Below are positions 23,010 to 34,241 of a stretch of DNA of 64,000 bases, piece after piece. Location of the stretch: assembly GCF_018294505.1 (NCBI RefSeq), contig NC_057801.1, positions 433,106,741-433,170,740 of the forward strand, written 5' to 3'. The position numbers and the translations under genes are program-made. Positions within the stretch are counted from its first letter, which is position 1. Every line of letters begins with the position of its first letter. This DNA comes from Triticum aestivum (taxonomy: Eukaryota; Streptophyta; Magnoliopsida; Poales; Poaceae). The notes under the pieces were generated by a model, which was not told the DNA's origin, did no database searches, and saw nothing but the letters and a program-made list of their open reading frames with translations.

Positions 23010-23340
23010 TGGCGTACCGTAGAACGGAGGAAACAGCCTTGTGTTCGACTGGCCACATTCAAAACGGGATCCTGTTCATCGGCAGGGGTGTGGCGTACCG
23101 CAAAACGGAGAAAACGGACCTCCTACGGTTGAAACGGGGGTCCTGTTGATCGGGAGGGGTGTGGCGTACCGCAAAACGGACGAAACGGACTTGTGTTGGA
23201 GCGCTTCGGTCGAAACAGGGGTCCTGTTGATCGGGAGGGGTGTGGCGTACTGCAAAACGGACGAAACGGACTTGTGTTGGAGCGCTATGGTCGAAACGGG
23301 GGTCCTGTTCATCGAGAGGGGTGTGGCGTACCGAAAAATG
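23010..23340 (+). repeat. CACTA subterminal tandem repeats, 72-82-bp unit
   Basis: Units anchored by GGTGTGGCGTACCGCAAAACG start near 23084, 23156, 23235 and 23317, with a diverged copy from about 23010. Each includes GAAACGGACTTGTG and GGTCCTGTTGATCGGGAG. Such subterminal arrays bind transposase in CACTA elements; for this family that is inference. ORFs read through here (for example 23041-23742) are repeat artefacts. Confidence 0.75.
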
Positions 23341-24100
23341 GGACTCCGCGGGATACTGTTCATCTCCACCGTCGACCTCCTCCAGCGTCCACGGGCTACC
23401 GTTGACCTCCTCCAGCCTTCACGGGCTTCTGTTCATCCAGCCTCCACCGTGCGCTACTCCACCGGCTACTGTTCAACCAGCCCTCCATGGGTACCCCTCC
23501 ATCGTCTACTATTCATCCAGCCCTCCACAGGGTCGTCCTGTTCATCCAGAGGCAACGTCACAGGGTCCTGCATCCGCCCCCACCGCTCACTATTCATCCC
23601 CCCCCCCCCCCCCCCGCAATGCTCACTATTCATCCAGAGAGGCAGCATCGATCGACTTCAGTTAGCAGCTGTAGCAAAGGAACCGCTCGATCGGGTTCAG
23701 TTAACAGCCATCGATCAATCGCTCGGGTTCAGTAACGCGTAGCCTGCAGTGCAATCGCTCGGGTTCAGTTAGAGCCCAACGCCTTGCTCGGGTTCAGTTA
23801 GAGCCAACGCCTCGCACACACGCGCGTACGTGTACGAGAGAAATACGCATCGCTCGGCCCCCTACCACCCACCGTAACCGGGAACTCCCTGAAATTTTCC
23901 TCGCCCTCGCTTCTACCACGGTTTTTTCCGTCATGGACGGCCCAAAGAATGTCATGCAGCTGCATCTCCGGCCTGCCCAGGACGAAAAGCCCATTTTCTA
24001 TCATGATTTTTTGTCATAGAAGTAGGAGCCCACCACATCTATGATGATACCGGGTTTTGTCACAATTATCATCATAGAAGTGTCATATGTATGACAAAAA
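23341..24100. other. CACTA subterminal region
   Basis: Rich in repeated CTGTTCATCCAG (ATGAACAG on the other strand) and GGGTTCAGTTA words, with a C17 run near 23598-23614. It then passes into TCATAGAAGT-type short repeats that lead to the terminus. No gene. Confidence 0.55.
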
Positions 24101-24120
24101 AATCGTTCAGCCCAAAATGT

Positions 24121-24146
24121 CACGGATGTGTCTTTTTTTTGTAGTG
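24121..24146 (-). repeat. CACTA terminal inverted repeat (one end)
   Basis: On the minus strand the element starts CACTACAAAAAAAAGACACA and continues TCCGTGACATTTTGGGC. The next bases (TAA, 24147-24149) would be the 3-bp TSD copy. The matching left terminus was not found. Confidence 0.85.
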
Positions 24147-25941
24147 TAAGCTCCTTATCAGTTAAGTTTATCCGGCGAAAGGTTTCATAATAAAGGATAT
24201 TGATGCTGCTACCTCCATCCATGAGTACCTTGGTGAATTTATAACCCCCGACTTGAGGGGCTACCACCAACGCTAGCTGGCCCGGATTATCAACCCGGGG
24301 CAGGTGATCCTCTCCACCCCATGTGATTGGATGCTATGAACACCTCGGGTATTGAGGTACCATCGGCTCAATTGCGTTGACCGCACGCTTATGAACCTTC
24401 TAATCCCGCTTGCAAAGACTTGTCGTAAAAACATGATACTGGCCATTGTTAAGCTGCTTAGGGTTGCTCTGGTATCCTGACTGATGTTGTTGTTGCTGAT
24501 TACTTGGACCAGGTTGTTGATTATAACCACCCTGACCGCCTTGTCCTTGGTATCCAGAATTTGAACCGCCACCCCCAAAGCCTGGCCCCTGTGAGCCGGA
24601 GCCTGGCCCGCTAGGGGGGCATTATTATTGCCATGGAAGCTAGATTTCATGTACTCCATCATGATGAAACAGTCCTTCCAAGCATGAGTCAACGGTTGAT
24701 CGGGTTGACTGTGCTTCAGGCAGGGGTCATTAAGTAGCACCTCAAGGTTAAATTTTGGTCCTCCTACCTTACCCTTACGATGCTGATTCTTGTGCTTGGC
24801 ATTAGTGTTAGCCAAAAAATCTAACCCGCCATCATTCTGCTTGCACTTGCCATCATTGCCCTGGTTATTGCCCATCGTGTTTTGCTGCTGACCCTTACCA
24901 TTACCACCTTTCTCCCCCTTGTTAGATTTCTCCTCATCAAATCCAGGGTCCTTGGTGTTGTCAGAATCAGCATACTTAATGAGAGCCGCCATAAGCTCTC
25001 CCATGTCATTGCGGTGACGTTTAAGCCACCCCAGCTTCTGCTTGAGGGGCGTGAAGTGACAATTCTTCTCCAAAATTAGAACTGCAGAGCCAGCCGCAAT
25101 GCTATCTGATGAGTGGATAATGGCTGAGACCTGCCAAACCCAATGGTGGACCAACTCATCCTCTCGCTGCACGCAGTTGTCCAGGTTAATGATCGATAGT
25201 GGTTGATTGCATGTTCCCTTAAAATTCTGAATAAAGCGTGCCTTTAACTCAACCCATGAATTGACAGAGTTGGCGGGCAGCCCTTTCAACCAGGTTCGAG
25301 CCGGCCCATCCAACATCATGGTAAAGTACTTAGCACACACAACATCATTAACATCTAACATTCTCCATAGCTAGCTCATAGCTCTCAATCCAGGCCTCAG
25401 GCGGGAGGTCCGCTGTATAATTAGGCACCTTACGTACACCAACTGTCCTAGATGTCATCCCAGCCCCCATGGACGCCGAAGGGGTTAACTGAAACTGCTG
25501 GTGAGCCCCGGGCTGCACTGTCAATTCCACCTCATGACGAGCTCTAGCCTGATCCACAAGGGCCTGAGCAGCATTCTCATTATGGGGCAGGTTATTTCCA
25601 CGGGGCGGTTCATCATTACGAGGTGGGTTATGACACCGTTCGCTGCTGGACACTGCCGATGACTCAACACGCCGGCTGTAACTTCGACTTTGGCACGACG
25701 TTGAATGGATCCGTTCACGGCTATACGAGTAAGCCCTCTGCTGAGCCACCGCTGACTGAAGAAGCTCCACAGCGTTCCGGGTCTCTCTTGCAGCTGGGGA
25801 CTCGCCCTCGATCAGAATAGCTGCTAACCATGAAGCTATAGCAATCATGTTATCAAGTGGGTTGGAGTAATGACTAGGAGGCGTCGGTATCCTGAGAGGC
25901 GGGGTCAAATCTATACAAGGTGCATCTGGCATACGGGGGTG
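24147..25941 (-). pseudogene. Gypsy gag (capsid, linker) and start of protease
   Basis: Two overlapping frames cover gag. 25348-25941 has a Ser/Arg-rich region (RAYSYSRERIHS) and the segment YTADLPPEAWIESYELAMEN. 24273-25361 has the capsid core LDGPARTWLKGLPANSVNSWVELKARF and NFKGTC, the usual PF03732-type gag block, then a Lys/Asn/Gly-rich linker. The last ~80 residues of that ORF are in a shifted frame. The protease start VLMDGGSSINILYYETFRR is at about 24150-24250 in a separate frame and runs into CACTA DNA. It is non-functional. Confidence 0.85.
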
Positions 25942-26413
25942 TGTCGGTGTCAAAATGGCAAATCTCGGGTAGGGGGGCCCGAACTGTGCGTCTAAGGCTA
26001 ATGGTAACAGGAGGCGGGGGACACGATGTTTACCCAGGTTCGGGCCCTCTCGATGGAGGTAATACCCTACTTCCTGCTTGATTGATCTTGATGATGTGAG
26101 TATTACAAGAGTTGATCTACCACGAGATCGTAGAGGCGAAACCCTAGAAGCTAGCCTATGATTATGATTGTTGTTTTCCTATGGACTAAACCCTCCGGTT
26201 TATATAGACACCGGAGGGGGCGAGGTTTACATAGATTCGGTTACAGAGAAGGAGATCTACATATCCGGATTGCCAAGCTTGCCTTCCACGCAAAGGAGAG
26301 TCCCACCCGGACACGGGACGAAGTTTTTAATCTTTTATCTTCATAGTCCAACAGTCCGGCCAAAGTATATAGTCCGGCTGTCCGAGGACCCCTCCTAATA
26401 TAAGACTCCCTCA
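25942..26413 (-). repeat. 3' LTR of the Tat-type element (472 bp)
   Basis: TGTCGGTGTCAAAATGG...GACTCCCTCA. Same ends as 33771-34241 and 2479-2949. Confidence 0.92.
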
Positions 26414-26424
26414 GTAGCCCCCGA
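26414..26424 (-). other. polypurine tract
   Basis: Plus-strand GTAGCCCCCGAACC next to the LTR, which reads GGTTCGGGGGCTAC on the coding strand of the element; a standard PPT position. Confidence 0.75.
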
Positions 26425-26746
26425 ACCAGGCTTCAATGATGATGAGTCCGGCATGCAGATTGTCTTCGGCATTGCAAGGCGGGTTCTTATCCAAAATCCC
26501 TGAGTACCTGTTGTAATGAGCAGTGTCCGGATTCCCATCAATGTTGCACTCCTCGGCTTCTATGCTTCAATAATGGTTATCTCCACGTGTCGAGTGAATG
26601 CAAGAAGTCGGGGCATTCTTACATTTGCCACCCTGACCATGTAAGTAAATCATCTATTTAAAGAGGCAGGGATCCTCAGATCCAAATCACACCATCTCCT
26701 CCCAGCGAGTATCCATCAGAGCGCGCCCGGAAAAATCCATCCCATC

Positions 26747-29535
26747 ATGGCTGGCCATCGCGGCTCCTCCTCTCGCTCCCGTAGCACTAAGCCAGGCAAT
26801 TGGGAGAAGTATTCCGTCCCCCATAGCCGATTGGTAGAGTTGCAGACCCAGGGGTTTCTCCCGCCTGCATACATGGTCCCCGTCTGAGCCAGACTAGCCA
26901 CTTACAATGGCGGGGAGCAAGCGGAGAGTTTTCCCAACCCGTCCAAGGGGGAGCGGGTATGCCTTGTCCCTTACTTGCTGAGGGGACTTGGATTTCCAAT
27001 CCATCCATTCCTCCGCGGGCTCCTGGATTTATATGGCCTCCAGCTGCATAACTTCACCCCCGCCTCCATTTTACACATCGCCGGCTACATCGCCTTTTGT
27101 GAGCTGTTTCTGGGCTGCGAAGCTCATTTCGAGCTATGGAAGAGGCTATTCTGCCTCGTACCCCGTACTCAGGAGGGGGCAATATATCAAGTGGGCGGAG
27201 CTGAAATATGGCGCATCGCCGGGACCGGATACCTGTCCGGTACCCCGAAGAAGACTTCCGAAGACTGGCCCTCGGAGTGGTTTTATATGGAGGATGTCCC
27301 CCTTCCGTACCCTATTCGGATGGGCCTTCCTGAGTTTGCAAATGACCCGCTGAAGAAACGCCACTGCTGGCGGCCCCGGAGCCCCCAGGAGGAAGATAAC
27401 AGAGAGGTCATCTTCCTGATGGACAGGATAAAGACGCTGGCCAAATCGGGACTGACAATAATTGAGGTTATGTCGATATGTATAATGTAGGGAGTGCAGC
27501 CACTTCAATATCGGGGGAAACCCATGTGGCACTTCAATGGAGAAGACGATGCCACCCGCTACGGCCTTAAAGGTCCGGACTCCGCTGCCACTCTGGCAAA
27601 AATAATGTCCGATTTTTACAAAGGGGAAGAAGAGGAGTTCATCCCTATTAAGCCACGGGATGGATTCTCCATGTACAACCCCCCAAGCTGGGTGAGCTGC
27701 TATCTTTTATTCCAGTCTTTCCCGCATTCTTCATCACAAATATTTACCTAGCCAATTCAAAGCAGGAACTGCGAATAGCTATGAGGGAGGTCCATAGCCC
27801 GTCTCCACAGCCAGAGGACCCCGACCGGGCCCCCGACCCTGGACTCAAAGAAGATCCGAACATATTTGTGGAGCTCGTCGACAGGACATTTTACCAGCTA
27901 AGTTGTGACGGTGCCTTGGTGGCCATCATAGCTGATTATCCCAGCCTACTCCCTGCATCACATGTAAGTAAAACCAGAGTCCCAACTTCCAAGAAGGATC
28001 CCCTCTTTGCGCCTTACCCACCGCACTTGTATTGCGTTTTACAGGGAAGGCCATCAGGGGGCCATGCCGAACCTGCGGTGACTTGCCAACAAGGGGCACC
28101 AAAGCCGGGTAGGCTTAAAAGGAAGGCGGTCAGGACCGAGACGTCGTCGCAGAGGTATGATTAAAAACCCGCTACGTAATTATAGTCTTTTAAAATATGA
28201 CAATGTCCATGGTTCCCTGGCAGAAAAAGCGCTCGTCGGACTGTATCCGGAGACTCTGCCGGCCACGCCTCCACCAGCCGGACTCCGAGGCCAGACTCGA
28301 GGGCGGAGGTCAACGCGGGGACAACGCCAGACGGTCCTGCTATAGAGGATGCACATAGATTATCCGCTACAAACTCCAAAGTGGAGAGCGCCATGAATCA
28401 CAGGCGCCGATGGGCCACACTATGCGACCCTAACTTCTCTGAAGAGGCGTTCAATGCCTTCAACTCAGGGGATGCGTACATCTGAGCTGCTCAAGATGGC
28501 CTTGCCAGAGCCACGGACCTGTATGTAAAGGATATGCGGGTAAGAAAATCTGATAAGTATGTATATCAGTAGCCCCTGAGACTTGAAACAGCTGGCACAA
28601 CTAATTTAAGGATCATTGTATGCATAGGTTCTTACGGAGAAGAATACCCAGTTGACTCAAGAGCTGGAGGAATGCAAAGCCCAGCTACGGGCCGCAGTTG
28701 CCGGATTGGAGGAGTCCACGAAGGCCCCATCTGGTAACACTTGTCTTGATCGAAAAGAATGCAATGGCATGTACCAGTTAGCATTCGGCATGAATGCAAA
28801 TCTAATAATATATTCTGCACACAATCCCGGAGGTAATCCGGAGATCGTACCGGAGGATGAGCAACATGCTCAACAACAGCTTAAGGCTGGCGAGTGCGTG
28901 CTTACAAAGGTTATACGGGAGAAAAATAATCTCCAGGACGCGAACACCCAACTGGACGTCGAATTAAAGGACGTTCAGGCCCAGCTTGCTGACTCCGTGA
29001 AGGAGAATAAGAGGATTCGACGCAACATTTTTAGTAAGTGCTCGAATGAACCATTATAAAGTTCGGCGAAGAAGCAGGCTAACAAAATTATATCTGTAGG
29101 TATGTTGACAGGTCGTCCCGAAGAGGAGAGGCCCGGATCTGTAGGCGATCTTCTGCAAGAGCTCTCACAACTGCACGAACAAGTTCGACAAGTGATGCAG
29201 GGCATTGCCCAGGCCTTGTGGCCATCCGCCTCCCTGCCAGGAAGCATGGGGAGCTTGTAGAGATGCTCAAGGGAGCGCGGCGGCGCTTCCGATTATGGAA
29301 GATATTGGCCTGCCGACAAGGTGCAAGGGAAGCCTGGGCCATGGTGAAGACGCGATACACCAAGGCTGACCTGAACCACATGGCCGAGGTCGGACCTGTA
29401 GGGTTAGATGGGAAAGAGATCCTTGTAAGTCTGGTATATGACCAGGTAGCATTAGCCGCTAAGTATTCCCAACAGGATTGTAGGCTAGACAGCCTGTTGG
29501 ATGGTATAGAAGAAGAATTTAGTCAGTCTAAGTGA
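26747..29535 (+). pseudogene. antisense accessory ORF of the Tat-type element (multi-exon)
   Basis: Starts MAGHRGSSSRSRS at 26747. Exon 1 runs to 27691 with an in-frame TGA (26885-26887) and TAG (27488-27490). It holds GERVCLVPYLLRGLGFPIHPF and GLQLHNFTPASILHIAGY, a plant-transposon/retrotransposon accessory domain, and GVQPLQYRGKPMWHFNGEDD. Likely exon 2 is 27766-27963 and exon 3 28045-28154, all with GT...AG borders. Later pieces form heptad-like coiled coils: about 28629-28730 (LTQELEECKAQLRAA) and 28845-29030 (NNLQDANTQLDVELKDVQAQL). The last piece (about 29100-29535) ends LDSLLDGIEEEFSQSK. The function in Tat elements is unknown. Intron borders are by eye. Confidence 0.7.
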
Positions 29536-30337
29536 CTTTGTACTTCAAAGGACATATTTTGTCCCTAGCCGGATTATAAATCATTTGTCTTGGCAGACCT
29601 TTTCGCTTCAACCTCCGGACCCGATAGTCCGGAGTGTATCCGAATACCCGCTCAGTTATGTAAAAACCGGGGCACGCGTGGAAACCAGGCGTAGAGGTCA
29701 TAAGTGCTTGAACAGACAAGTACCCAACTAGCTATGTTATATTACATGGATAGTAAGAAACATCTTCCAGGGAGAATAGTTCCGTTAAGGGTTCCTTTTC
29801 CTGGGTACACATGCATTAATGTGCATGTCCGAACTGCGAAAAGTGACGCAGGATATAAACCTCTGGGGGCATGTATTGCAATAAATAAGAAACATCTTTT
29901 GTTCACCGATCGAATATTCTCTTAAGAACACTGGCTTTCGGCTTCACCCAGTCTGAGGTACACATCCGGCTGACCCGGCAGTAACAATCACAGAGGCGCT
30001 CCCCTTATGCCCTAACCGAATTAACAGGAACATAGGGCATAAACACAAGAGCCAGGCAACCCAGCTTGGCCCAAACTTAAGTCATATCGATGCATATAAT
30101 GGTGAAAAAAGGTACATATGGAGGAATGATGCATATGTAGTGGGCATAAAGCCCAGAAGATAATTATATTAAGCTTCTGTATAAGAAGCCCCCAGGTATA
30201 TTGAGCGCGCATAGCGCGGCAGGAGTGTGCGGTCGAAGCATACTTTAAGATTTTAAGGCTATATAAAAAAGAAAAAGAGAGAGGATATAACTTAAAAAGG
30301 AAAGGTGGAGGTAAGGAGACGAACACAGAGTTCGGCA
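29536..30337. other. spacer between antisense ORF and pol
   Basis: AT-rich DNA between the two convergent coding regions of the element. No ORF worth calling; the 117-codon minus frame at 30021-30374 is low complexity and not conserved in style. Confidence 0.4.
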
Positions 30338-30450
30338 CTAGGAGTAGAATCTTTGGAGCCTGGCCGCGTTCCATGGGTTCGGCTCGAGTCGATTATCTGA
30401 TGCATCATGCAGATGGTACGCTCCCCCGGTGAGAACTTTATCAATAATGA
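30338..30450 (-). pseudogene. integrase C-terminal remnant of the Tat-type element
   Basis: The minus strand reads FIIDKVLTGGAYHLHDASD then NPWNAARLQRFYS and a TAG stop (30338-30340), the characteristic end of a Gypsy integrase/pol frame. Upstream sequence is replaced at about 30450 by the foreign LTR fragment. Confidence 0.75.
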
Positions 30451-31666
30451 AGGAACTTTATCAATAAAGAATCAAGGTCAGGGGGCCCACAGGCTGTCCA
30501 CGAGACAGCCCCCCCCCCTAGGGGCGCACCCTCCTATCTCGTGGGCCCCCTGGACCTCCTCCGACCTCAACTCCAACTCCATATATACCGTCTCGGGGAG
30601 AAAAAAATCAAGGAGAAAGTTTCATCGCGTTTCACGACACGGAGCCGCCGCCAAGCCCTAATCTCTCTCAGGAGGGCTGATCTGGAGTCCGTTCGGGGCT
30701 CCGGAGAGGGGGATTCATCGCCGTCGTCATCATCAACCATCCTCCATCACCAATTTCATGATGCTCACCGCCGTGCGTGAGTAATTCCATCGTAGGCTTG
30801 CTGGATGGTGATGGGTTGGATGATATTTACCATGTAATCAAGTTAGTTTTGTTAGGGTTTGATCCCTAGTATCCACTATGTTCTGAGATTGATGTTGCTA
30901 TGACTTTGCTATGCTTAATGCTTGTCACTAGGGCCCGAGTGCCATGATTTCAGATCTGAACCTATTATGTTTTCATGAATATATGTGTGTTCTTGATCCT
31001 ATCTTGCAAGTCTATAGTCACCTATTATGTGTTATGATCCGACAACCCCGAAGTGACAATAATCGGGATACTTCTCGGTGATGACCGTAGTTTGAGGAGT
31101 TCATGTATTCACTATGTGTTAATGCTTTGGTCCGGTTCTCTATTAAAAGGAGGCGTTAATATCCCTTAGTTTCTACTAGGACCCCGCTGCCACGGGAGGG
31201 TAGGACAAAAGATGTCATGCAAGTTCTTTTCCATAAGCATGTGTGACTATTTACGGAATACATGCCTACATTACATTGATGAATTGGAGCTAGTTCTATA
31301 TCACCCTATGTTATAACTATTGCATGAGGAATCGCATCCGGCATAATTATCCATCACTGATCCATTGCCTACGAGCTTTTCATATATTGTTCTTCGCTTC
31401 TTTACTTTTCCGTTGCTACTGTTACAACTACTACAAAAACCCAAAAACATTTACCTTTTGTGTTGCTACTGTTACCATTACTATCATACCACTCTTGCTA
31501 CTAAATGCTTTGCTGCAGATACTAAGTTATCCAGGGGTGGTTGAATTGACAACTCAACTGCTAATACTCAAGAATATTCTTTGGCTCCCCTTGTGTCAAA
31601 TCAATAAATTTGGGTTGTACTTCACCCTCGAAAGTTGTTGCGATCCCCTACACTTGTGGGTTATCA
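30451..31666 (+). repeat. Athila-type (WHAM/Sabrina-like) LTR fragment
   Basis: Ends CACTTGTGGGTTATCA at 31666 and carries a TATATA box (30582-30587), a GCCGCCGCCAAGCCCTAAT leader and the long transcribed part typical of 1.5-kb Athila-group LTRs of Triticeae. The 5' part is missing. No PBS or PPT follows; RT of the host element begins at once, so this is a truncated solo-type LTR. Junction detail: GAACTTTATCAATAA occurs twice, 19 bp apart, across the left border (about 30429-30465). The ORF at 31324-31686 lies inside the LTR and is not a gene. Confidence 0.75.
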
Positions 31667-32473
31667 GCTTGTCGCTTAGGTTTTGAAAAGCGCCGAAGAG
31701 TCCGCTTGACCGGCTTGTATCCCTTTAGTATGTTTAGGCTATGCTCAGCCAGCTTGCGTGGGATACCTGGCATGTCTGAAGGATGCCAGGCGAAGATGTC
31801 CCAATTCTCGCGCAAGAACTCTCGCAGAGCAGCGTCTATTGTGGGGCTCAGTTGTGCCCAATGGATGCTGTTTTTGTAAGGTCCGTTGGGTGGACCTAGA
31901 ATTTGACTATTTCGTCCGCTGGTTTGAAAGAGGTGGACTTGGGTCGTTTGTCAAGTATTACGTCATCCCTGTCCACTGTGGAGCGCAGCACAGTTAGTTC
32001 TTCAGCCGCGAGTGCTTCGAATAATGCCTCAAGGGCCAGTGCGACGGTTTTATTTTCGGCGCGGAGTGCTACGTCCATATCACTAGCTAGAGTGATTATT
32101 CCATTGGGCCCGGGCATCTTGAGCTTCATGTACCCGTAATGGGGTATAGCTTGAAAGCTCGTGAATGCATCCCGCCCTAAAAGGGCGTGGTATCCGCTAC
32201 TGAACGAGGCCACTTGGAATGTGATTTCTTCGGACCTATAATTCTCCGGCGTGCCGAAAACCACATCTAGTGTGATTTTTCCCGCACATCGTGCTTCCCG
32301 ACTAGGGATTATTCCCCTGAAGGTCATGCTGCTTTGCTCAATGCAGCTCTTGTCTATTTCCATTTTGTTAAGAGTCTACTCGTAGATGAGGTTTAATCCG
32401 CCTCCGCCATCCATGAGCAGTTAGTGAGCCAGAAGCCGTCCACAATTGGACTAAGGACCAGAGCGGCTAGTGC
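31667..32473 (-). pseudogene. protease and start of RT, Tat-type element
   Basis: The protease active site MDGGGGLNLIY is at about 32397-32430 and is followed by a stop. The rest of protease (TFRGIIPSREARCAGKITL, YHALLGRDAFTSFQAIPHY, LKMPGPNGIITL) is open at 31896-32363. The RT entry LREFLRENWDIFAW and KLAEHSLNILKGYKPVK lies at about 31690-31850. It stops at the LTR junction before any RT catalytic motif. Confidence 0.8.
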
Positions 32474-33723
32474 TCAGACTGTTCGGAATTGAGGTTCGTC
32501 ACTGGCATTGAAGGTTATGGTCGTGTCGTTCCATGGATTTATTGTTGCGAGGTGGCAGACTTCGGCGAGGCTACGGAGTGCTCGCTTGCGCCTGTTATTT
32601 GAGGCGAAAGTCTCGAAGACTGTCAGTACTGTATTGTTATTTTCTGCGGGATGGTGTTCTGCGGTATTGTAGATGAGGAGATCCTCGCCGCTCTTGGCCA
32701 CCTGCCGGAGTATCCAACATGCTCTCAGGCTGTGTGTTGGTATGGTATCCGGTGTACTATGAATTTTGCATGGCCCATTGAGCCATCCCTCCAATACGGT
32801 TCCACGCCTGTAGTGGGCTTTGGTTTCTTTGTAATTGGATCGGGTGACTTGCGAGAGTGCACACTTTTTGTTCGGACGAGGGGTTTAGTGAGTGCTGGAG
32901 GATCCCAGAATTTTGTTTGGGTTTTCCATGCGCTTTCCATCCCATAGTACTTCTGTACTATGGTCGCCAAGTCAGCGAAGTGTGCTATGTCACGACGACT
33001 TATGGCGTTGAGAATTCCCTTGTCCATGCAATTTTTACAAAAGAATGAGATTGTGTCTTCCTCGCGACAGTCCTTAACCTTGCTCATTACAAGGAGTAAT
33101 TTGGCCTAAAAGTGATGTACTGTCTCTTGGGGCTCTTGTCTAATGTGGGAAAGATCACTTGTGTCTGGGTGGGTGGGTAGATTTAAGTCCAAACCCTGAC
33201 CCGATCTGAGACCCAGGGGCAGAGGAGTTTCCAAGCTTGGCGGCTCAGACTCCCGGATGATGCCCAATTTTCCTAGCCCGCCGTCTGATTCTAGGTTCGG
33301 AGCCTGGGCCATGTCCTCCCGTAGACGGGTATCCGACTCGGAGAGCTCGGGAATCCAGACATAGTTCATCCTTAAAAAAGAGGAAGAATCGCTGCATTGT
33401 TCCTCCACCACCGCTATCTGATGGGTGACCAGCGGAGAGATAATCTCCCTTTGGTTGGGTTTAAGCCCGATCCGATCATAGTCCGTAGCGACTCCCAGGG
33501 CGGCGATGCGATCCAAGAGCTCGTTCAGGGAGGAGATCTCCATTGGATCCATCTGCTCGGTGAATTCCGAGCTGACGTGGAGGCTGTTCTTGACGACCTG
33601 AGAAGTCATCATCGGCGCGGCGGCCAAACGGGCGGTCATGACGAAGCCGCCAAGCCGGAGAGTCTGGCCTACAGCCAGGGCTCCCCCAGAGGTGATGTTG
33701 TCCTTGACAAGAAGGCAAGCCAT
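32474..33723 (-). pseudogene. gag, Tat-type element
   Basis: Begins MACLLVKDNITSGGALAVG at 33723. An in-frame TAG at 33106-33108 interrupts it, then the frame continues (MSKVKDCREEDTISFFCKN, ISRRDIAHFADLATIVQKYYG, TKFWDPPALTKPL) to 32725. A frame change leads to EGWLNGPCKIHSTPDTIPTHS and INPWNDTTITFNASDEP, the nucleocapsid-like end before protease. Non-functional. Confidence 0.8.
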
Positions 33724-33770
33724 TAAACCTTATCGTGACGGCACAGTGGAACTCTCAATGAAAGCACCAA

Positions 33771-34241
33771 TGTCGGTGTCAAAACCGGCGGATCTCGGGT
33801 AGGGGGTCTCGAACTGTGCGTCTAAGGCTAATAGTAACAGGAGGCGGGGGACACGATATTTACCCAGGTTCGGGCCCTCTCGATGGAGGTAATACCCTAC
33901 TTCCTGCTTGATTGATCTTGATGATATGAGTATTGCAAGAGTTGATCTACCACGAGATCGTAGAGGCTAAACCCTAGAAGCTAGCCTATGATTATGATTG
34001 TTGTTGTCCTACGGACTAAACCCTCCGGTTTATATAGACACTGGAGGGGGCTAGGGTTACACAGAGTCGGTTATAGAGAAGGAGATCTACATATCCGGAT
34101 TGCCAAGCTTGCCTTCCACGCAAAGGAGAGTCCCACCCGGACACGGGATGATGTCTTTAATCTTGTATCCTAATAGTCCAACAGTCCGGCCAAAGTATAT
34201 AGTCCGGCTGTCCGAGGACCCCCTAATCTAGGACTCCCTCA
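33771..34241 (-). repeat. 5' LTR of the Tat-type element (471 bp)
   Basis: TGTCGGTGTCAAAACCGG...GACTCCCTCA, adjacent on its left to the internal segment AAAGCACCAA as in the copy at 2479. Confidence 0.92.

Larger units (their letters stand above)
10931..24146. mobile_element. CACTA-type DNA transposon material, split by a Copia element
   Basis: The right end is clear: read on the minus strand from 24146 it begins CACTACAAAAAAAAGACA, the hallmark CACTA terminus. Inside lie long arrays of subterminal-type repeats. The same repeat family (GGGACCCACCAGCTAC... CGCACGCAAGGAAGTG) is present on both sides of the Copia insertion at 14342-22387, so both sides are one element. No left CACTA terminus and no transposase ORF was found, so the left boundary (10931, where the repeats begin) is approximate and the copy looks non-autonomous or truncated. 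Confidence 0.65.
25942..34241 (-). mobile_element. Tat-type Gypsy element with antisense ORF (Fatima-like), pol deleted
   Basis: Reverse-oriented: 3' LTR 25942-26413, PPT, a multi-exon ORF on the opposite (plus) strand, integrase C-terminus, then after a foreign LTR fragment the start of RT, protease, gag, and the 5' LTR 33771-34241. A long antisense ORF between pol and the 3' LTR is a known trait of the Grande/Tat branch. The middle of pol (most of RT, RNase H and integrase) is missing. TSD GGGTG/GGTTG (one mismatch). It sits inside another Gypsy gag. Confidence 0.88.

Noticed and set aside
23041..23742. 233-codon plus-strand ORF
   Set aside because: Encodes the CACTA subterminal tandem repeats (recurring RGVAYRKTDETDL); a repeat artefact.
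31324..31686. 120-codon ORF with hydrophobic stretches
   Set aside because: Lies in the transcribed part of an Athila-type LTR; runs into the host element.
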